Shown one piece after another: positions 51,188-59,939 of a stretch of DNA of 64,000 nucleotides. The DNA lies in NCBI GenBank assembly GCA_002383485.1, contig DFYY01000032.1, forward strand, positions 90,103 to 154,102, read 5' to 3'. The notes under the pieces were generated by a model. That model was given only the letters and a program-made list of their open reading frames with translations. It was not told where the DNA came from and ran no database searches. The position numbers and the translations under genes are program-made. Within the stretch, counting starts at the first letter, position 1; each line of letters begins with the position of its first letter. Origin of the DNA: Bacteroidales bacterium UBA4070. GTDB taxonomy: Bacteria > Bacteroidota > Bacteroidia > Bacteroidales > VadinHA17.

Positions 51188-53698
51188 ATGTTTCGCGATT
51201 ATCTGAAAGAACTTAACGAAGCGCAGCAGGCGGCCGTTGTCAACACGCAGGGGCCTGCGATGGTCATTGCAGGGGCGGGGTCCGGAAAGACAAGGGTTCT
51301 TACATACCGCATCGCGCATCTGCTTCAGCAGGGTGTACCCGCCCACCGTATACTTGCACTCACCTTCACCAACAAGGCCGCCGGGGAGATGAAGGAACGT
51401 ATCATGCACATCGTCGGCCCGGAAAAGGCACGCAGCCTCTGGATGGGAACCTTTCATTCGATATTCGCACGATTCCTGCGCAAAGACGGGAGTTACCTCG
51501 GATACAAGAGCAATTTCACAATATACGATCAGGACAACACCCGCAGCCTGATACGCACCATCATCAAGGAGATGGGGCTGGATGATTCGGTCTACAAGCC
51601 CGCGGGCGTTGCATCACGCATATCACACGCCAAAAATAACCTCATTACCGCCCAGCAGTACAGCAGCGTGCCGCAGATAACCGAATCGGACAAGGCATCG
51701 CGGGTTCCCGAAGCTGCTGCCATTTACCGGCATTATGCCGCCCGTTGCTTCAGGGCCAACGCTATGGATTTTGATGATCTGCTGCTGAATATCAATATCC
51801 TGTTTCGAGATTTTCCGGCAGTACTTGACGAGTACCGCCAGCGCTTCGACTATGTGCTGGTGGATGAGTACCAGGATACCAATTTCGCGCAGTACATAAT
51901 AGTACACAAGCTCTCGGAAAGTCACAGAAACCTTTGTGTGGTGGGCGACGATGCCCAGAGCATCTACTCTTTCCGCGGGGCACGAATTGAAAACATACTC
52001 AATTTCGAAAAAGATTACCCGGATTACAAGCTCTTCAAGCTCGAACAGAACTACCGTTCCACGCAAAATATAGTCAATGCCGCCAACAGTGTCATTGAAA
52101 AGAACACCGGGCAGATACGGAAGACTGTTTTCTCGAAAAACGATGAGGGCGAAAAGATAAGAGTCGTGCAGACCACCATTGACAGCGAGGAGGGGATACT
52201 CACCGCCTCTGACATCCTTGACACAAGGATGAGGGAGCGGCTTGACTGGAAGGACTTCGCCATCCTCTACCGCACAAATGCGCAGTCGAGGATTTTCGAG
52301 GAGATGCTTCGCAAGCGCAACATACCTTATAAGATCTACGGCGGACAGTCGTTCTACGAGCGTAAGGAGATACGTGACCTGATTGCATATCTGAGGCTGA
52401 TTGTCAATCCCGACGATGAGGAGGCGCTCAGGCGAATCATCAACTATCCCAAGAGAGGCATCGGTGACACCACCGTGCAAAAGCTCATGGAGTTAGCAAG
52501 GTCGCTGGATATAAGCATCTGGTCAATCATCAGCTCGCAGGAACTTAGTGCAAAGTATCTTGCTCCCTCGCTGCGGATGAAGATCAGCTATTTCACAGGG
52601 CTGATGCGTCCGGTGATGGCAGTGGCGGAAACGGCCACTGCGTATGACATTGCCTACGGCATGGCATCGGCGAGCGGCATCCTTACCGAGCTGAAGCAGG
52701 GACAGGTGCCCGAGGAGATAGACAGGCTGCAGAACGTCCAGGAACTGCTCAACGGCATCAAGGAGTTCACCGAGTCAGCTGTCACCAACGGCGAGCCTTC
52801 TGATATTGGCACATGGCTGCAGTCGGTTGCACTGCTGACGGATCAGGATCTGGAGAAGCCCGAAGACAGGGACAGGGTGACTCTGATGACGATTCACTCT
52901 GCCAAAGGACTGGAGTTCAAGTATGTATATATAGTAGGCCTCGAGGAAAACCTCTTCCCGTCGGCAATGAATGTGTTCAATCCGCGGGAGCTGGAGGAAG
53001 AGCGCAGGCTCTTTTATGTAGCGCTGACGCGTGCCTGCCGGAGGGTGACGCTGAGCTATGCGTTGAATCGGTACAAGTGGGGGACGCTGGAGAGAGGCTC
53101 ACCGAGCCGCTTCATTGGCGAGATAGAGAGCGAGTTCCTATCCTACCCGCAGACAGGCGGAAAACCTTTTGGCCAGAGAATGGTTTATGAGCCCGGACAG
53201 GCTGGAGGCATTGGTGAGCAACCCGGGCCGATTGCACCACCGGCCAGGATGACAAGGTTACGTGACATTGATGGCAACGCACCGGCAACTGGTGGCAGAG
53301 GTGCCGGACACAAAGGCGGCACCGGCAGCGAAGGTACCGGACAGAGAGGCGGCACCGGCAACGGCGGCGTAGGTCCGGGCAGCGGTGGTACCGGGCAGAA
53401 AGGAAGCGACGGCAGCGGAGGCCATGGCACCAATGGACAGGGCGGCTATACAGGCACCGGCAACATGGGTCAAGGCAGCTACGGGCAGGGTGGCAATTTC
53501 GCCGTCGCCGGAGGCGGACCGGTTCCTTCCAGTCCGGGAGACCTGGAGCCCGGCGACAGGGTCACCCACGAGCGGTTCGGCGAGGGCGAGGTGATGGCTG
53601 TAGAAGGTGAAGCGCCCAACACCACAGCTTTGATCAACTTCAAATCAACAGGAACCAAGAAACTGCTGCTTCGCTTTGCGAAACTGACACGACTCTGA
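51188..53698 (+). CDS. UvrD/PcrA-type DNA helicase with glycine-rich linker
   Basis: The 836-residue protein is a superfamily 1A 3'-5' helicase: Walker A AGAGSGKTRVL (about 28-38), motif II VDEYQDTN, motif III GDDAQSIYSFRGA, motif V/VI VTLMTIHSAKGLEF and VALTRAC. It acts in nucleotide excision or replication repair. Residues about 696-782 form a low-complexity linker of Gly, Thr, Ser and Gln (TGGRGAGHKGGTGSEGTGQ and similar). A C-terminal Tudor-like domain follows (about 784-836, GDRVTHERFGEGEVMAVEG), which in PcrA binds RNA polymerase. The long linker is unusual. The gene is transcribed alone. Confidence 0.95.
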   Translation: MFRDYLKELNEAQQAAVVNTQGPAMVIAGAGSGKTRVLTYRIAHLLQQGVPAHRILALTFTNKAAGEMKERIMHIVGPEKARSLWMGTFHSIFARFLRKDGSYLGYKSNFTIYDQDNTRSLIRTIIKEMGLDDSVYKPAGVASRISHAKNNLITAQQYSSVPQITESDKASRVPEAAAIYRHYAARCFRANAMDFDDLLLNINILFRDFPAVLDEYRQRFDYVLVDEYQDTNFAQYIIVHKLSESHRNLCVVGDDAQSIYSFRGARIENILNFEKDYPDYKLFKLEQNYRSTQNIVNAANSVIEKNTGQIRKTVFSKNDEGEKIRVVQTTIDSEEGILTASDILDTRMRERLDWKDFAILYRTNAQSRIFEEMLRKRNIPYKIYGGQSFYERKEIRDLIAYLRLIVNPDDEEALRRIINYPKRGIGDTTVQKLMELARSLDISIWSIISSQELSAKYLAPSLRMKISYFTGLMRPVMAVAETATAYDIAYGMASASGILTELKQGQVPEEIDRLQNVQELLNGIKEFTESAVTNGEPSDIGTWLQSVALLTDQDLEKPEDRDRVTLMTIHSAKGLEFKYVYIVGLEENLFPSAMNVFNPRELEEERRLFYVALTRACRRVTLSYALNRYKWGTLERGSPSRFIGEIESEFLSYPQTGGKPFGQRMVYEPGQAGGIGEQPGPIAPPARMTRLRDIDGNAPATGGRGAGHKGGTGSEGTGQRGGTGNGGVGPGSGGTGQKGSDGSGGHGTNGQGGYTGTGNMGQGSYGQGGNFAVAGGGPVPSSPGDLEPGDRVTHERFGEGEVMAVEGEAPNTTALINFKSTGTKKLLLRFAKLTRL

Positions 53699-53741
53699 TT
53701 TTCAAGGACGGGTAATCAAAGAACTCCGGATCAAACATTTA

Positions 53742-53759
53742 GCGCCCTACTGAGGGCGC
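53742..53759 (+). terminator. Hairpin after the helicase gene
   Basis: GCGCCCT-ACTG-AGGGCGC is a perfect 7-bp hairpin 43 bases after the helicase stop. A second hairpin (GGCCGG with CCGGCC, 53811-53831) follows in the same convergent gap. Neither has a T-run; they probably end transcription or mark the gene boundary. Confidence 0.4.
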
Positions 53760-53876
53760 ACCTGTAGCCGGACATGCTCCCATCCCTACACAGCAAAATT
53801 AAATAGAGAAGGCCGGCATGGCTGACCGGCCCCCTCAGAAGTGTATGAAGTTCAAATAAATGGATGCAGTGTTTAA

Positions 53877-54494
53877 TTATGCCTCAGTTGACGGAGCTTC
53901 ATCAGCCATGTCAGCTCCCGCTGCAGGAGCAGTGGCATCTGTCACAGGCACTGCCTCAACCTGCCAGAGACCCTTCTCAATCAATACCGAGTGGTAGAGA
54001 GTTGCGTATGAGCTCTTGACCCACATGTCGGATACAAGTACTCCCACGAAAAAGCAGATAAAGCCTGCGATGTAGATAAAAAAGGCTATGAAACCCATGA
54101 CGAAGATGGTCCATCCGTGACCCCGCGTCATTCTCCAGCTCTCCTCGGCGGCCCGGATGGGGTCAAGACCCTTGTCCATGACGAGGTAGGGGGTGAAAGT
54201 CAGGCGGCATGCAAGTATTATGCCCGGCACGATCAGGAAGACCAACCCTATGCCTATCAGTGCTGTAAGCAACAGATTCGCCAGCACAATATTCAGATAG
54301 TTCTTGCGGAATCCGGTGATGAGCATGTCAAATTCGGGCGTGATCTGCCGTGCTGCCTGCACGAACATCATTTTTGCACCGTACCTGAATACAGGTAACA
54401 GCAGAAACATATAGAGCAGAGCGATAAGCCCCATGAAGGCTGCCGCCACCCCGAAAGCGCTGAACTTCGGGGCTATTGCAGTCCTTGGCATCAT
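53877..54494 (-). CDS. Integral membrane protein (DUF975-like)
   Basis: The 205-residue protein has four to five membrane helices and the pattern VPGIILACRLTFTPYLVMDKG...PIRAAEESWRMTRGHGWTIF seen in DUF975/YciC-like membrane proteins. The N-terminus may be incomplete: family members usually have more sequence before the first helix. The ATG overlaps, on the other strand, the start of the LuxR-type gene by two bases; an inner Met (54434) is an alternative start. The C-terminal tail (TDATAPAAGADMADEAP) is low-complexity. No function is known. Confidence 0.7.
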   Translation of the reverse strand: MMPRTAIAPKFSAFGVAAAFMGLIALLYMFLLLPVFRYGAKMMFVQAARQITPEFDMLITGFRKNYLNIVLANLLLTALIGIGLVFLIVPGIILACRLTFTPYLVMDKGLDPIRAAEESWRMTRGHGWTIFVMGFIAFFIYIAGFICFFVGVLVSDMWVKSSYATLYHSVLIEKGLWQVEAVPVTDATAPAAGADMADEAPSTEA

Positions 54495-55044
54495 GATCAG
54501 AGAGATGGAATTCAGTGACGCCCTTCTTCTGTTCAGATATTACTATGTAGGTGCATCACTGCTCTTTGCGATTATATCAGCACTACTCCTTATCCGTGGA
54601 ATTTCCCCTTCTCCCGGCAGGGTGGACCGCATACGCCTGGCGCTGATAATCGCGGGAGGCACGCTGTTACAATCGCTGGTGCTCATATTCGTGCCACATT
54701 CGGCGTGGATGGCCCTATCCTTTGTTTTTCTGCTGTTTGCAACCATAACTACAGTATCGCTGTACCTCAGTTACCTTACTGACCTGAAGCCTGCATTTAT
54801 ACCTGAACAGCTGCCGCTGCCCCGCGGTATTGAGGATTTCATAAGGAGAAACGAGATCTCGCCGCGTGAAGCGGAGATAATCGCCGAGATATGCAACGGA
54901 CTGAGTAACAAGGAGATAGCCGACAGGCTTTACATCAGTCTTCAGACCGTAAAGGACCACACCTCGCGTATTTACATGAAGACCAATATACGTAACAGGA
55001 TGCAGCTCATGGCGCTGGTGCGGGGAATGGATGCCGGCAACTGA
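54493..55044 (+). CDS. Membrane-bound LuxR-family regulator
   Basis: The product is about 183 residues if begun at the ATG MIREMEFSDALL; the frame is open for 20 more codons upstream but these overlap the divergent membrane-protein gene. Three membrane helices (about 10-35, 42-62 and 67-90) precede a LuxR-type HTH (about 118-178: ISPREAEIIAEICNGLSNKEIADRLYIS and QTVKDHTSRIYMK). No receiver domain is present, so the membrane part may sense the envelope state. The target genes are unknown; the divergent neighbour is a candidate. Confidence 0.85.
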   Translation: MIREMEFSDALLLFRYYYVGASLLFAIISALLLIRGISPSPGRVDRIRLALIIAGGTLLQSLVLIFVPHSAWMALSFVFLLFATITTVSLYLSYLTDLKPAFIPEQLPLPRGIEDFIRRNEISPREAEIIAEICNGLSNKEIADRLYISLQTVKDHTSRIYMKTNIRNRMQLMALVRGMDAGN

Positions 55045-55133
55045 TCTTTTCGCGCGTGGTGTCGCCGGTAGCTGATATGATCGTGCCTGGCGTCGCCAAT
55101 CACAGGTTCCCGCGGACGTCACACTGCCATCAT

Positions 55134-56009
55134 TCAGAACGATATCCCCAGCAGATCCTGCAGTTTCAGTCCGGGAGCAAAAATACGGTAAGCCACAGGC
55201 CACACTTTCGCAAGGTATCTGTCCTGCCTGTCTCTTATAACCACAGCCAGCTCATCATTGGCGGCAGTGTTGCCCGATGCCCCCAGACGGTATCCTGTCA
55301 GTGTCATTATCTGGGCAAGGTCATTGTACCTTCCGAGGTTTTGTGTCATTGTTCCCAGCTTTTTCTCCAGCTGCCTGACTGTCTGTGGACTGAGATGCCT
55401 GAAGAATATCAGCTGGTACATGAAAGTTTTCGATTTCTTCCGGAATTTGTGAAGGAGCGGCTCAGAAGGCTTATTCCGGCAGGCCAGGTAGGCAGCCGAG
55501 GCAGCGGTATGGCTGTTCCCGAGCTCACCCAGGAGAAGCCGCAGGTCCGGCTCATTCAATGATATGAACCGCAGCCGGTACTGCGCTTTTTTCAATCGGT
55601 CATTTACCCCACTGACTGTCTTTGCCATTTCTCCCGCCTGATCCCAGGTGGAATAAGGTTTACGAAGCAGATCCTGAACAGTGGCGTTATCATGCAGTTT
55701 GATAAAGAGCTCCGGGTTATCCTTTTTAAGGGCCTTCATGGTCTTGCGCAGAACGGCCGACTCCCGCCAGAGAGCCAGGATACGTCCCGTCTCGCGTCCC
55801 GCCAGATACTCCCTCCGGTAGGCCTCCTCATCGAGAAGGGGCCTCACCAGCCTGATGGCGGCACGATGCTTCTTCATAAGCACCCTGACATCGTGAATGG
55901 CCGGGTCATCCGGCACCGGCCGGCCGGTGAGCAGTGTCAGTGATCCGGACAGATAGCCGGCCATCGTTGTTTTCAAATCCTTCGGCTCAGGAGGGGTCTT
56001 AGGGGTCAT
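55134..56009 (-). CDS. CHAD-domain protein
   Basis: About 291 residues from the ATG at MTPKTPPEPKDL. The sequence is a helical CHAD domain with conserved charged positions: IHDVRVLMKKHRAAIRLVRPLL, and LLHKFRKKSKTFMYQLIFF in the second half. CHAD domains bind polyphosphate. No CYTH domain is fused to it. It is divergent from phosphofructokinase and close to SixA and polyphosphate kinase genes, which supports a role in polyphosphate granules. Confidence 0.88.
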   Translation of the reverse strand: MTPKTPPEPKDLKTTMAGYLSGSLTLLTGRPVPDDPAIHDVRVLMKKHRAAIRLVRPLLDEEAYRREYLAGRETGRILALWRESAVLRKTMKALKKDNPELFIKLHDNATVQDLLRKPYSTWDQAGEMAKTVSGVNDRLKKAQYRLRFISLNEPDLRLLLGELGNSHTAASAAYLACRNKPSEPLLHKFRKKSKTFMYQLIFFRHLSPQTVRQLEKKLGTMTQNLGRYNDLAQIMTLTGYRLGASGNTAANDELAVVIRDRQDRYLAKVWPVAYRIFAPGLKLQDLLGISF

Positions 56010-56139
56010 AATCAGATTATTGATACCTGATAAAGTTACATAAATGTAACGGGATTCCAATCCGGCCCTGTCATTCCCCGGCTACCTTTGCACCTTGAAA
56101 AGGTTTGCGGACCCCGTGGCGCAGCCTCAGCTTTTTTCT

Positions 56140-56147
56140 TAAATTTG
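56140..56147 (+). promoter_or_regulatory. Candidate -7 box for phosphofructokinase
   Basis: TAAATTTG matches TAnnTTTG exactly, 22 bases before the ATG of the phosphofructokinase gene. A TTTG lies 32 bases upstream of it, further than the usual -33 distance. Confidence 0.45.
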
Positions 56148-56169
56148 ATAAAGCATAAATAAGATAACA

Positions 56170-57222
56170 ATGGGTAAATCAAACGGTAAGAACGGCAGGC
56201 CTCAGAAGATTGGCATCCTCACCGCGGGAGGCGACTGTCCGGGCATCAACGCGGCAATCAGGGGCGTTGGCAAGACAGCAATTGTCAAGTACGGGATGCA
56301 GGTCATCGGTATCAGTGACGGCTACGCCGGGCTGATTAACAAGGAGTACAGGGAGCTGACCGAGAGCGATCTTTCCGGAATCCTGACCCTCGGAGGAACC
56401 ATACTGGGCACCTCGCGTGAGAAGCCCTTCAAGGGCAGCGGGAAGAAAAAGGATGAGTTGCGGAAACCGCTGCTTATCAAGGAGCACTATGAGCAGATCG
56501 GGCTTGACTGCCTTGTGTGCATCGGCGGCAACGGCACGATGAAGACCGCAAATATGCTGTCAGAGAATGGGCTGAATGTGGTTGGGATACCAAAAACAAT
56601 TGACAATGATATCTGGGGTACGGACATGACATTCGGGTTCGACTCGGCGGTGAATATTGCCACCGAAGCGATTGACCGCCTCCACTCCACCGCCAACTCT
56701 CACAAACGGATCATGGTTATCGAACTTATGGGACACAACGCAGGCTGGCTCGCTCTCTACTCCGGAATGGCCGGCGGAGGCGACGTCATACTGATTCCTG
56801 AAATACCCCACGACGAGAAAGTGGTGATGGATTACCTCCGCAAACGGGCTGACAATAACAAACCTTACTCCATTGTAGTTGTTGCTGAAGGGGTTGCAAT
56901 ACCTGAGGGTGAGGATTCTCCGGCGCGGTACCTGGCCAGAAGAATCCAGGAAGAGACGGGGCTGGAAACAAGAGAGACAGTTCTTGGTTATATACAGAGA
57001 GGCGGATCTCCCTCACCGATGGACCGCGTGCTGGCATCGCGGTTCGGAGCAGCAGCCGCCAACCTGATAGCGAAGAGTGAATTCGGCAGGATGGTTGCAC
57101 AGCGCAACGGCGAAATCAGCTCGGTTAAACTATCCGAGGTAGGCGGAAAAACCAAACTTGTAAGCAAGGATGACCCGATGGTCAGACAGGCAAGGGAGAT
57201 GGGTACATGCTTCGGTGATTGA
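56170..57222 (+). CDS. pfkA: 6-phosphofructokinase
   Basis: The 350-residue protein phosphorylates fructose 6-phosphate. TAGGDCPGINAAI (18-30) starts the nucleotide site; PKTIDND (141-147) holds the catalytic Asp145. At the donor-choosing sites the enzyme has Gly122 (ATP-like; PPi enzymes have Asp) and Lys142 (PPi-like; classical ATP enzymes have Gly), the Gly/Lys mixture known from ATP-using group III members. The Mg-binding Asp of the GGDG motif is replaced by Asn121 (GGNGT). ATP is the likely donor. The gene precedes the SixA and ppk genes on the same strand. Confidence 0.92.
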   Translation: MGKSNGKNGRPQKIGILTAGGDCPGINAAIRGVGKTAIVKYGMQVIGISDGYAGLINKEYRELTESDLSGILTLGGTILGTSREKPFKGSGKKKDELRKPLLIKEHYEQIGLDCLVCIGGNGTMKTANMLSENGLNVVGIPKTIDNDIWGTDMTFGFDSAVNIATEAIDRLHSTANSHKRIMVIELMGHNAGWLALYSGMAGGGDVILIPEIPHDEKVVMDYLRKRADNNKPYSIVVVAEGVAIPEGEDSPARYLARRIQEETGLETRETVLGYIQRGGSPSPMDRVLASRFGAAAANLIAKSEFGRMVAQRNGEISSVKLSEVGGKTKLVSKDDPMVRQAREMGTCFGD

Positions 57223-57275
57223 CCTGTACCCGCGACAGAATAAAATGATACCATCAATTAAATTTAAGAAAGACA

Positions 57276-57806
57276 ATGGTTAAGAAGAGCAAAACAGAAG
57301 AGGCTGAGACAAGGAAACTGATTCTCATAAGGCACAGTAAGGCAGAGGACTTTTCGTCTGAAATATCAGACTTTGAAAGATCACTGACGGTCAGGGGCAA
57401 GGTAAACAGCCGCCTGATGGCCGAGATACTGAAGGCGAAGGGTGAAGAGCCTGGCCGGGTTATCAGCAGTCCGGCCTTCCGTGCACTGGAGACAGCGCTG
57501 ATCTTTTGCCGCGAATATGAAATAAGCCCTGCTGAGATCAGGCTCGCCCCGGAACTGTACCACGGTCTCAGCGAAGCAGAGTTCCTGCACTTCATGCAGC
57601 AGCAGAGCGATGAAGATCACACCGTGACACTCTTCGGGCATAACCCGCTTATAACTGAACTGGCTGCATACTTCGCAGCGGACGAGCCGGAGATATTACC
57701 CAAAACCGGCATCTACTGCCTCGAGTTTCAGGCTGCAAGCTGGAGAGAGGTAGAGCCCGAGAGCGGCAGAACCCTTTATTTCCTTACACCCAGGGAGCTG
57801 GCATGA
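57276..57806 (+). CDS. SixA-type histidine phosphatase
   Basis: The 176-residue protein is a small histidine-phosphatase-superfamily member: ILIRHSKAED with nucleophile His20 (RHS instead of RHG), Arg69 in SSPAFRALETA, Glu93 and the second His122 in FGHNPLI. SixA removes phosphate from phosphohistidine proteins. Its stop overlaps the polyphosphate kinase start (ATGA), so the two are translated together. Confidence 0.92.
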   Translation: MVKKSKTEEAETRKLILIRHSKAEDFSSEISDFERSLTVRGKVNSRLMAEILKAKGEEPGRVISSPAFRALETALIFCREYEISPAEIRLAPELYHGLSEAEFLHFMQQQSDEDHTVTLFGHNPLITELAAYFAADEPEILPKTGIYCLEFQAASWREVEPESGRTLYFLTPRELA

Positions 57807-59875
57807 GCAAAGCATACATACCCAAGGAGATAAGCTGGCTTTCGTTTAACGGACGGGTGCTGCAGGAAGCCGCCAACAGCGAGGTACCCCTGCTGGAACG
57901 GTTCAATTTCCTTGGTATCTATTCAAATAATCTCGACGAATACTTCAGGGTACGCGTGGCAACACTGAGGCGACTCACCCTTTACGGCAACAAGGCAAAG
58001 GGTATCCTGGGCTATAGCCCGAAGGCTACCCTGAAGAAAATCCAGGAGATCGTCCTCAGCCAGAATGAAGTATTTGAGAAGACCTATACCGGCCTCATGG
58101 CAGAGCTGAAGAGGCACCGGATCAACTTCGTGAACGAGCAGCAGCTTGATGCGGAGCAGACCGAATTCGTCCGCAACTTCTTCCGCAAGGAGGTCAGATC
58201 GAGGCTTATGCCATTGATAATCAGCAAGGAAAACAAGCTGCCCGATCTTCCGGACGACGCAATATTTTTCGCAGTGCAGCTTCGTAGTACCGTAAAGGAC
58301 AGGAAGATATATGCACTGCTTGAGATCCCGTCAACGGACATCCTCCCCAGGTTCATAATGCTGCCCGGCAAAAAGGGCAACAGGTATGTCATCTTCCTGG
58401 ACGATGTGATCAGGTGGGGGCTGAATGAGATCTTCAGCACCCTGCCCTTCGACGAGCTCTCCGCCTATACATTCAAGGTGACCAAGGATGCTGAACTGGA
58501 AATCGCCGATGACATCTCCGACAGCTATATCGAAAAAATCTCGAAAAGCCTCCAGTTGCGCAGGAAGGGTAATCCCGTAAGGTTCGTCCATGACAGGGAG
58601 ATGCCGCCGGAGTTGCTTAAAATTCTCTCAAGGAAGCTGAACCTGGGATCGGATGATGTGATCATGCCCGGCAACAGATATCATAACTTCAAGGATTTCA
58701 TGAAGTTCATCGAGATCGAAGGAGAGGGTCTCTCCTACCCTAAGCTGCCGCCGGTGAGGCATCCGGCACTGCACTACGGCAAGAGCATCCTCTCAGCCAT
58801 GAGGAAGCGGGATATCCTCTTTTATTTTCCGTATCATCCTTTTGAGCACTTTATCGATCTCCTCAGGGAAGCTTCTATTGATCCGCACGTCACCTCAATT
58901 CATATCACTCTGTACAGACTGGCACAGAACTCCAGCGTAATCAACGCCCTGATGAACGCCGCCCGCAATGGCAAGAACGTTACCACGGTGGTGGAGCTGC
59001 AGGCGCGATTTGATGAGGAGGCCAACATCCTCTGGGGCAACAAGCTGCAGGACGAAGGGGTGAAGGTCATATATGGTGTGCCGGGACTGAAGGTGCACTC
59101 CAAGCTGTGCCTCATCACCAGGGAGAAGGAAGGTGTGGTGCAGAGGTACGCCGTCGTTGGCACCGGCAACTTCAACGAGGAAACCGCCAGGGTATATACC
59201 GATCACCTCCTGCTCACAGCTGATAAGAAGATCACCAACGAGGTGCTCAAGGCATTTAACTTCTTCAGTGCCAACTACAGGAAGGACAAGTTCTACCACC
59301 TGCTTGTGTCACCTTTCGGGCTTCGCAACAGGCTGGTAAGCCTCATAGAGAACGAAACCAGGAATGCTAAAGCAGGCAAGGCGGCGTACATCGATATAAA
59401 GATTAACAACCTGACGGACGAAGAGATAATTGAGAAACTTTATAAGGCCGGCCAGGCCGGTGTGCGTATCAGACTGATAGTCAGGGGAATGTTTTCAATT
59501 ACTGCGGGAGTTAAGGATGTAAGTGAAAACATCAGTGCGATAGGTATTGTGGACAGGTACCTTGAACATTCCAGATTCATGGTTTTCTGCAATGGCGGAG
59601 AAGAGCTGGTTTATATCACCTCGGCTGACATCATGCCGCGCAACCTTGACCGCAGGATAGAGGTCACCTGTCCCATCTGGGATCCGTCAATCAGGAAGGA
59701 GATCACTGATGTCTTCAACATTCAGTGGAATGACAATGTGAAGGCGCGCATCCTTGATGCGGAGCTGTCAAACATGATGGTACCTGCCGGCAAGACTGCC
59801 CTCAGGTCGCAGACGGAGATACACAGGTACTACTCGGAGAAAAATACCCTGCCCCGGGAGCCTGTGAAGGAATAA
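57803..59875 (+). CDS. ppk1: Polyphosphate kinase 1
   Basis: The 690-residue protein makes polyphosphate from ATP. All four domains of PPK1 are present: N-terminal (KEISWLSFNGRVLQEA), head, and the two phospholipase-D-like C domains with the autophosphorylated His in GLKVHSKLCLIT and the second His in DRYLEHSRFMVF. Overlap with the SixA gene and closeness to the CHAD gene support a polyphosphate module. Confidence 0.97.
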   Translation: MSKAYIPKEISWLSFNGRVLQEAANSEVPLLERFNFLGIYSNNLDEYFRVRVATLRRLTLYGNKAKGILGYSPKATLKKIQEIVLSQNEVFEKTYTGLMAELKRHRINFVNEQQLDAEQTEFVRNFFRKEVRSRLMPLIISKENKLPDLPDDAIFFAVQLRSTVKDRKIYALLEIPSTDILPRFIMLPGKKGNRYVIFLDDVIRWGLNEIFSTLPFDELSAYTFKVTKDAELEIADDISDSYIEKISKSLQLRRKGNPVRFVHDREMPPELLKILSRKLNLGSDDVIMPGNRYHNFKDFMKFIEIEGEGLSYPKLPPVRHPALHYGKSILSAMRKRDILFYFPYHPFEHFIDLLREASIDPHVTSIHITLYRLAQNSSVINALMNAARNGKNVTTVVELQARFDEEANILWGNKLQDEGVKVIYGVPGLKVHSKLCLITREKEGVVQRYAVVGTGNFNEETARVYTDHLLLTADKKITNEVLKAFNFFSANYRKDKFYHLLVSPFGLRNRLVSLIENETRNAKAGKAAYIDIKINNLTDEEIIEKLYKAGQAGVRIRLIVRGMFSITAGVKDVSENISAIGIVDRYLEHSRFMVFCNGGEELVYITSADIMPRNLDRRIEVTCPIWDPSIRKEITDVFNIQWNDNVKARILDAELSNMMVPAGKTALRSQTEIHRYYSEKNTLPREPVKE

Positions 59876-59939
59876 ATCCCGATAGCCAGTTAAGGAATAA
59901 GCCAGGACAATCAAGCAGATGAAGTACCGGGTGGCAGAA

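Noticed and set aside
51623..52480. Long 285-residue frame antisense to the helicase gene
   Set aside because: It lies fully inside the helicase gene, is rich in residues typical of antisense translation and shows no family motif or own signals.
53185..53433. Proline-rich frame opposite the glycine-rich linker
   Set aside because: It is the mirror of Gly codons (GGN read as CCN) in the helicase linker.
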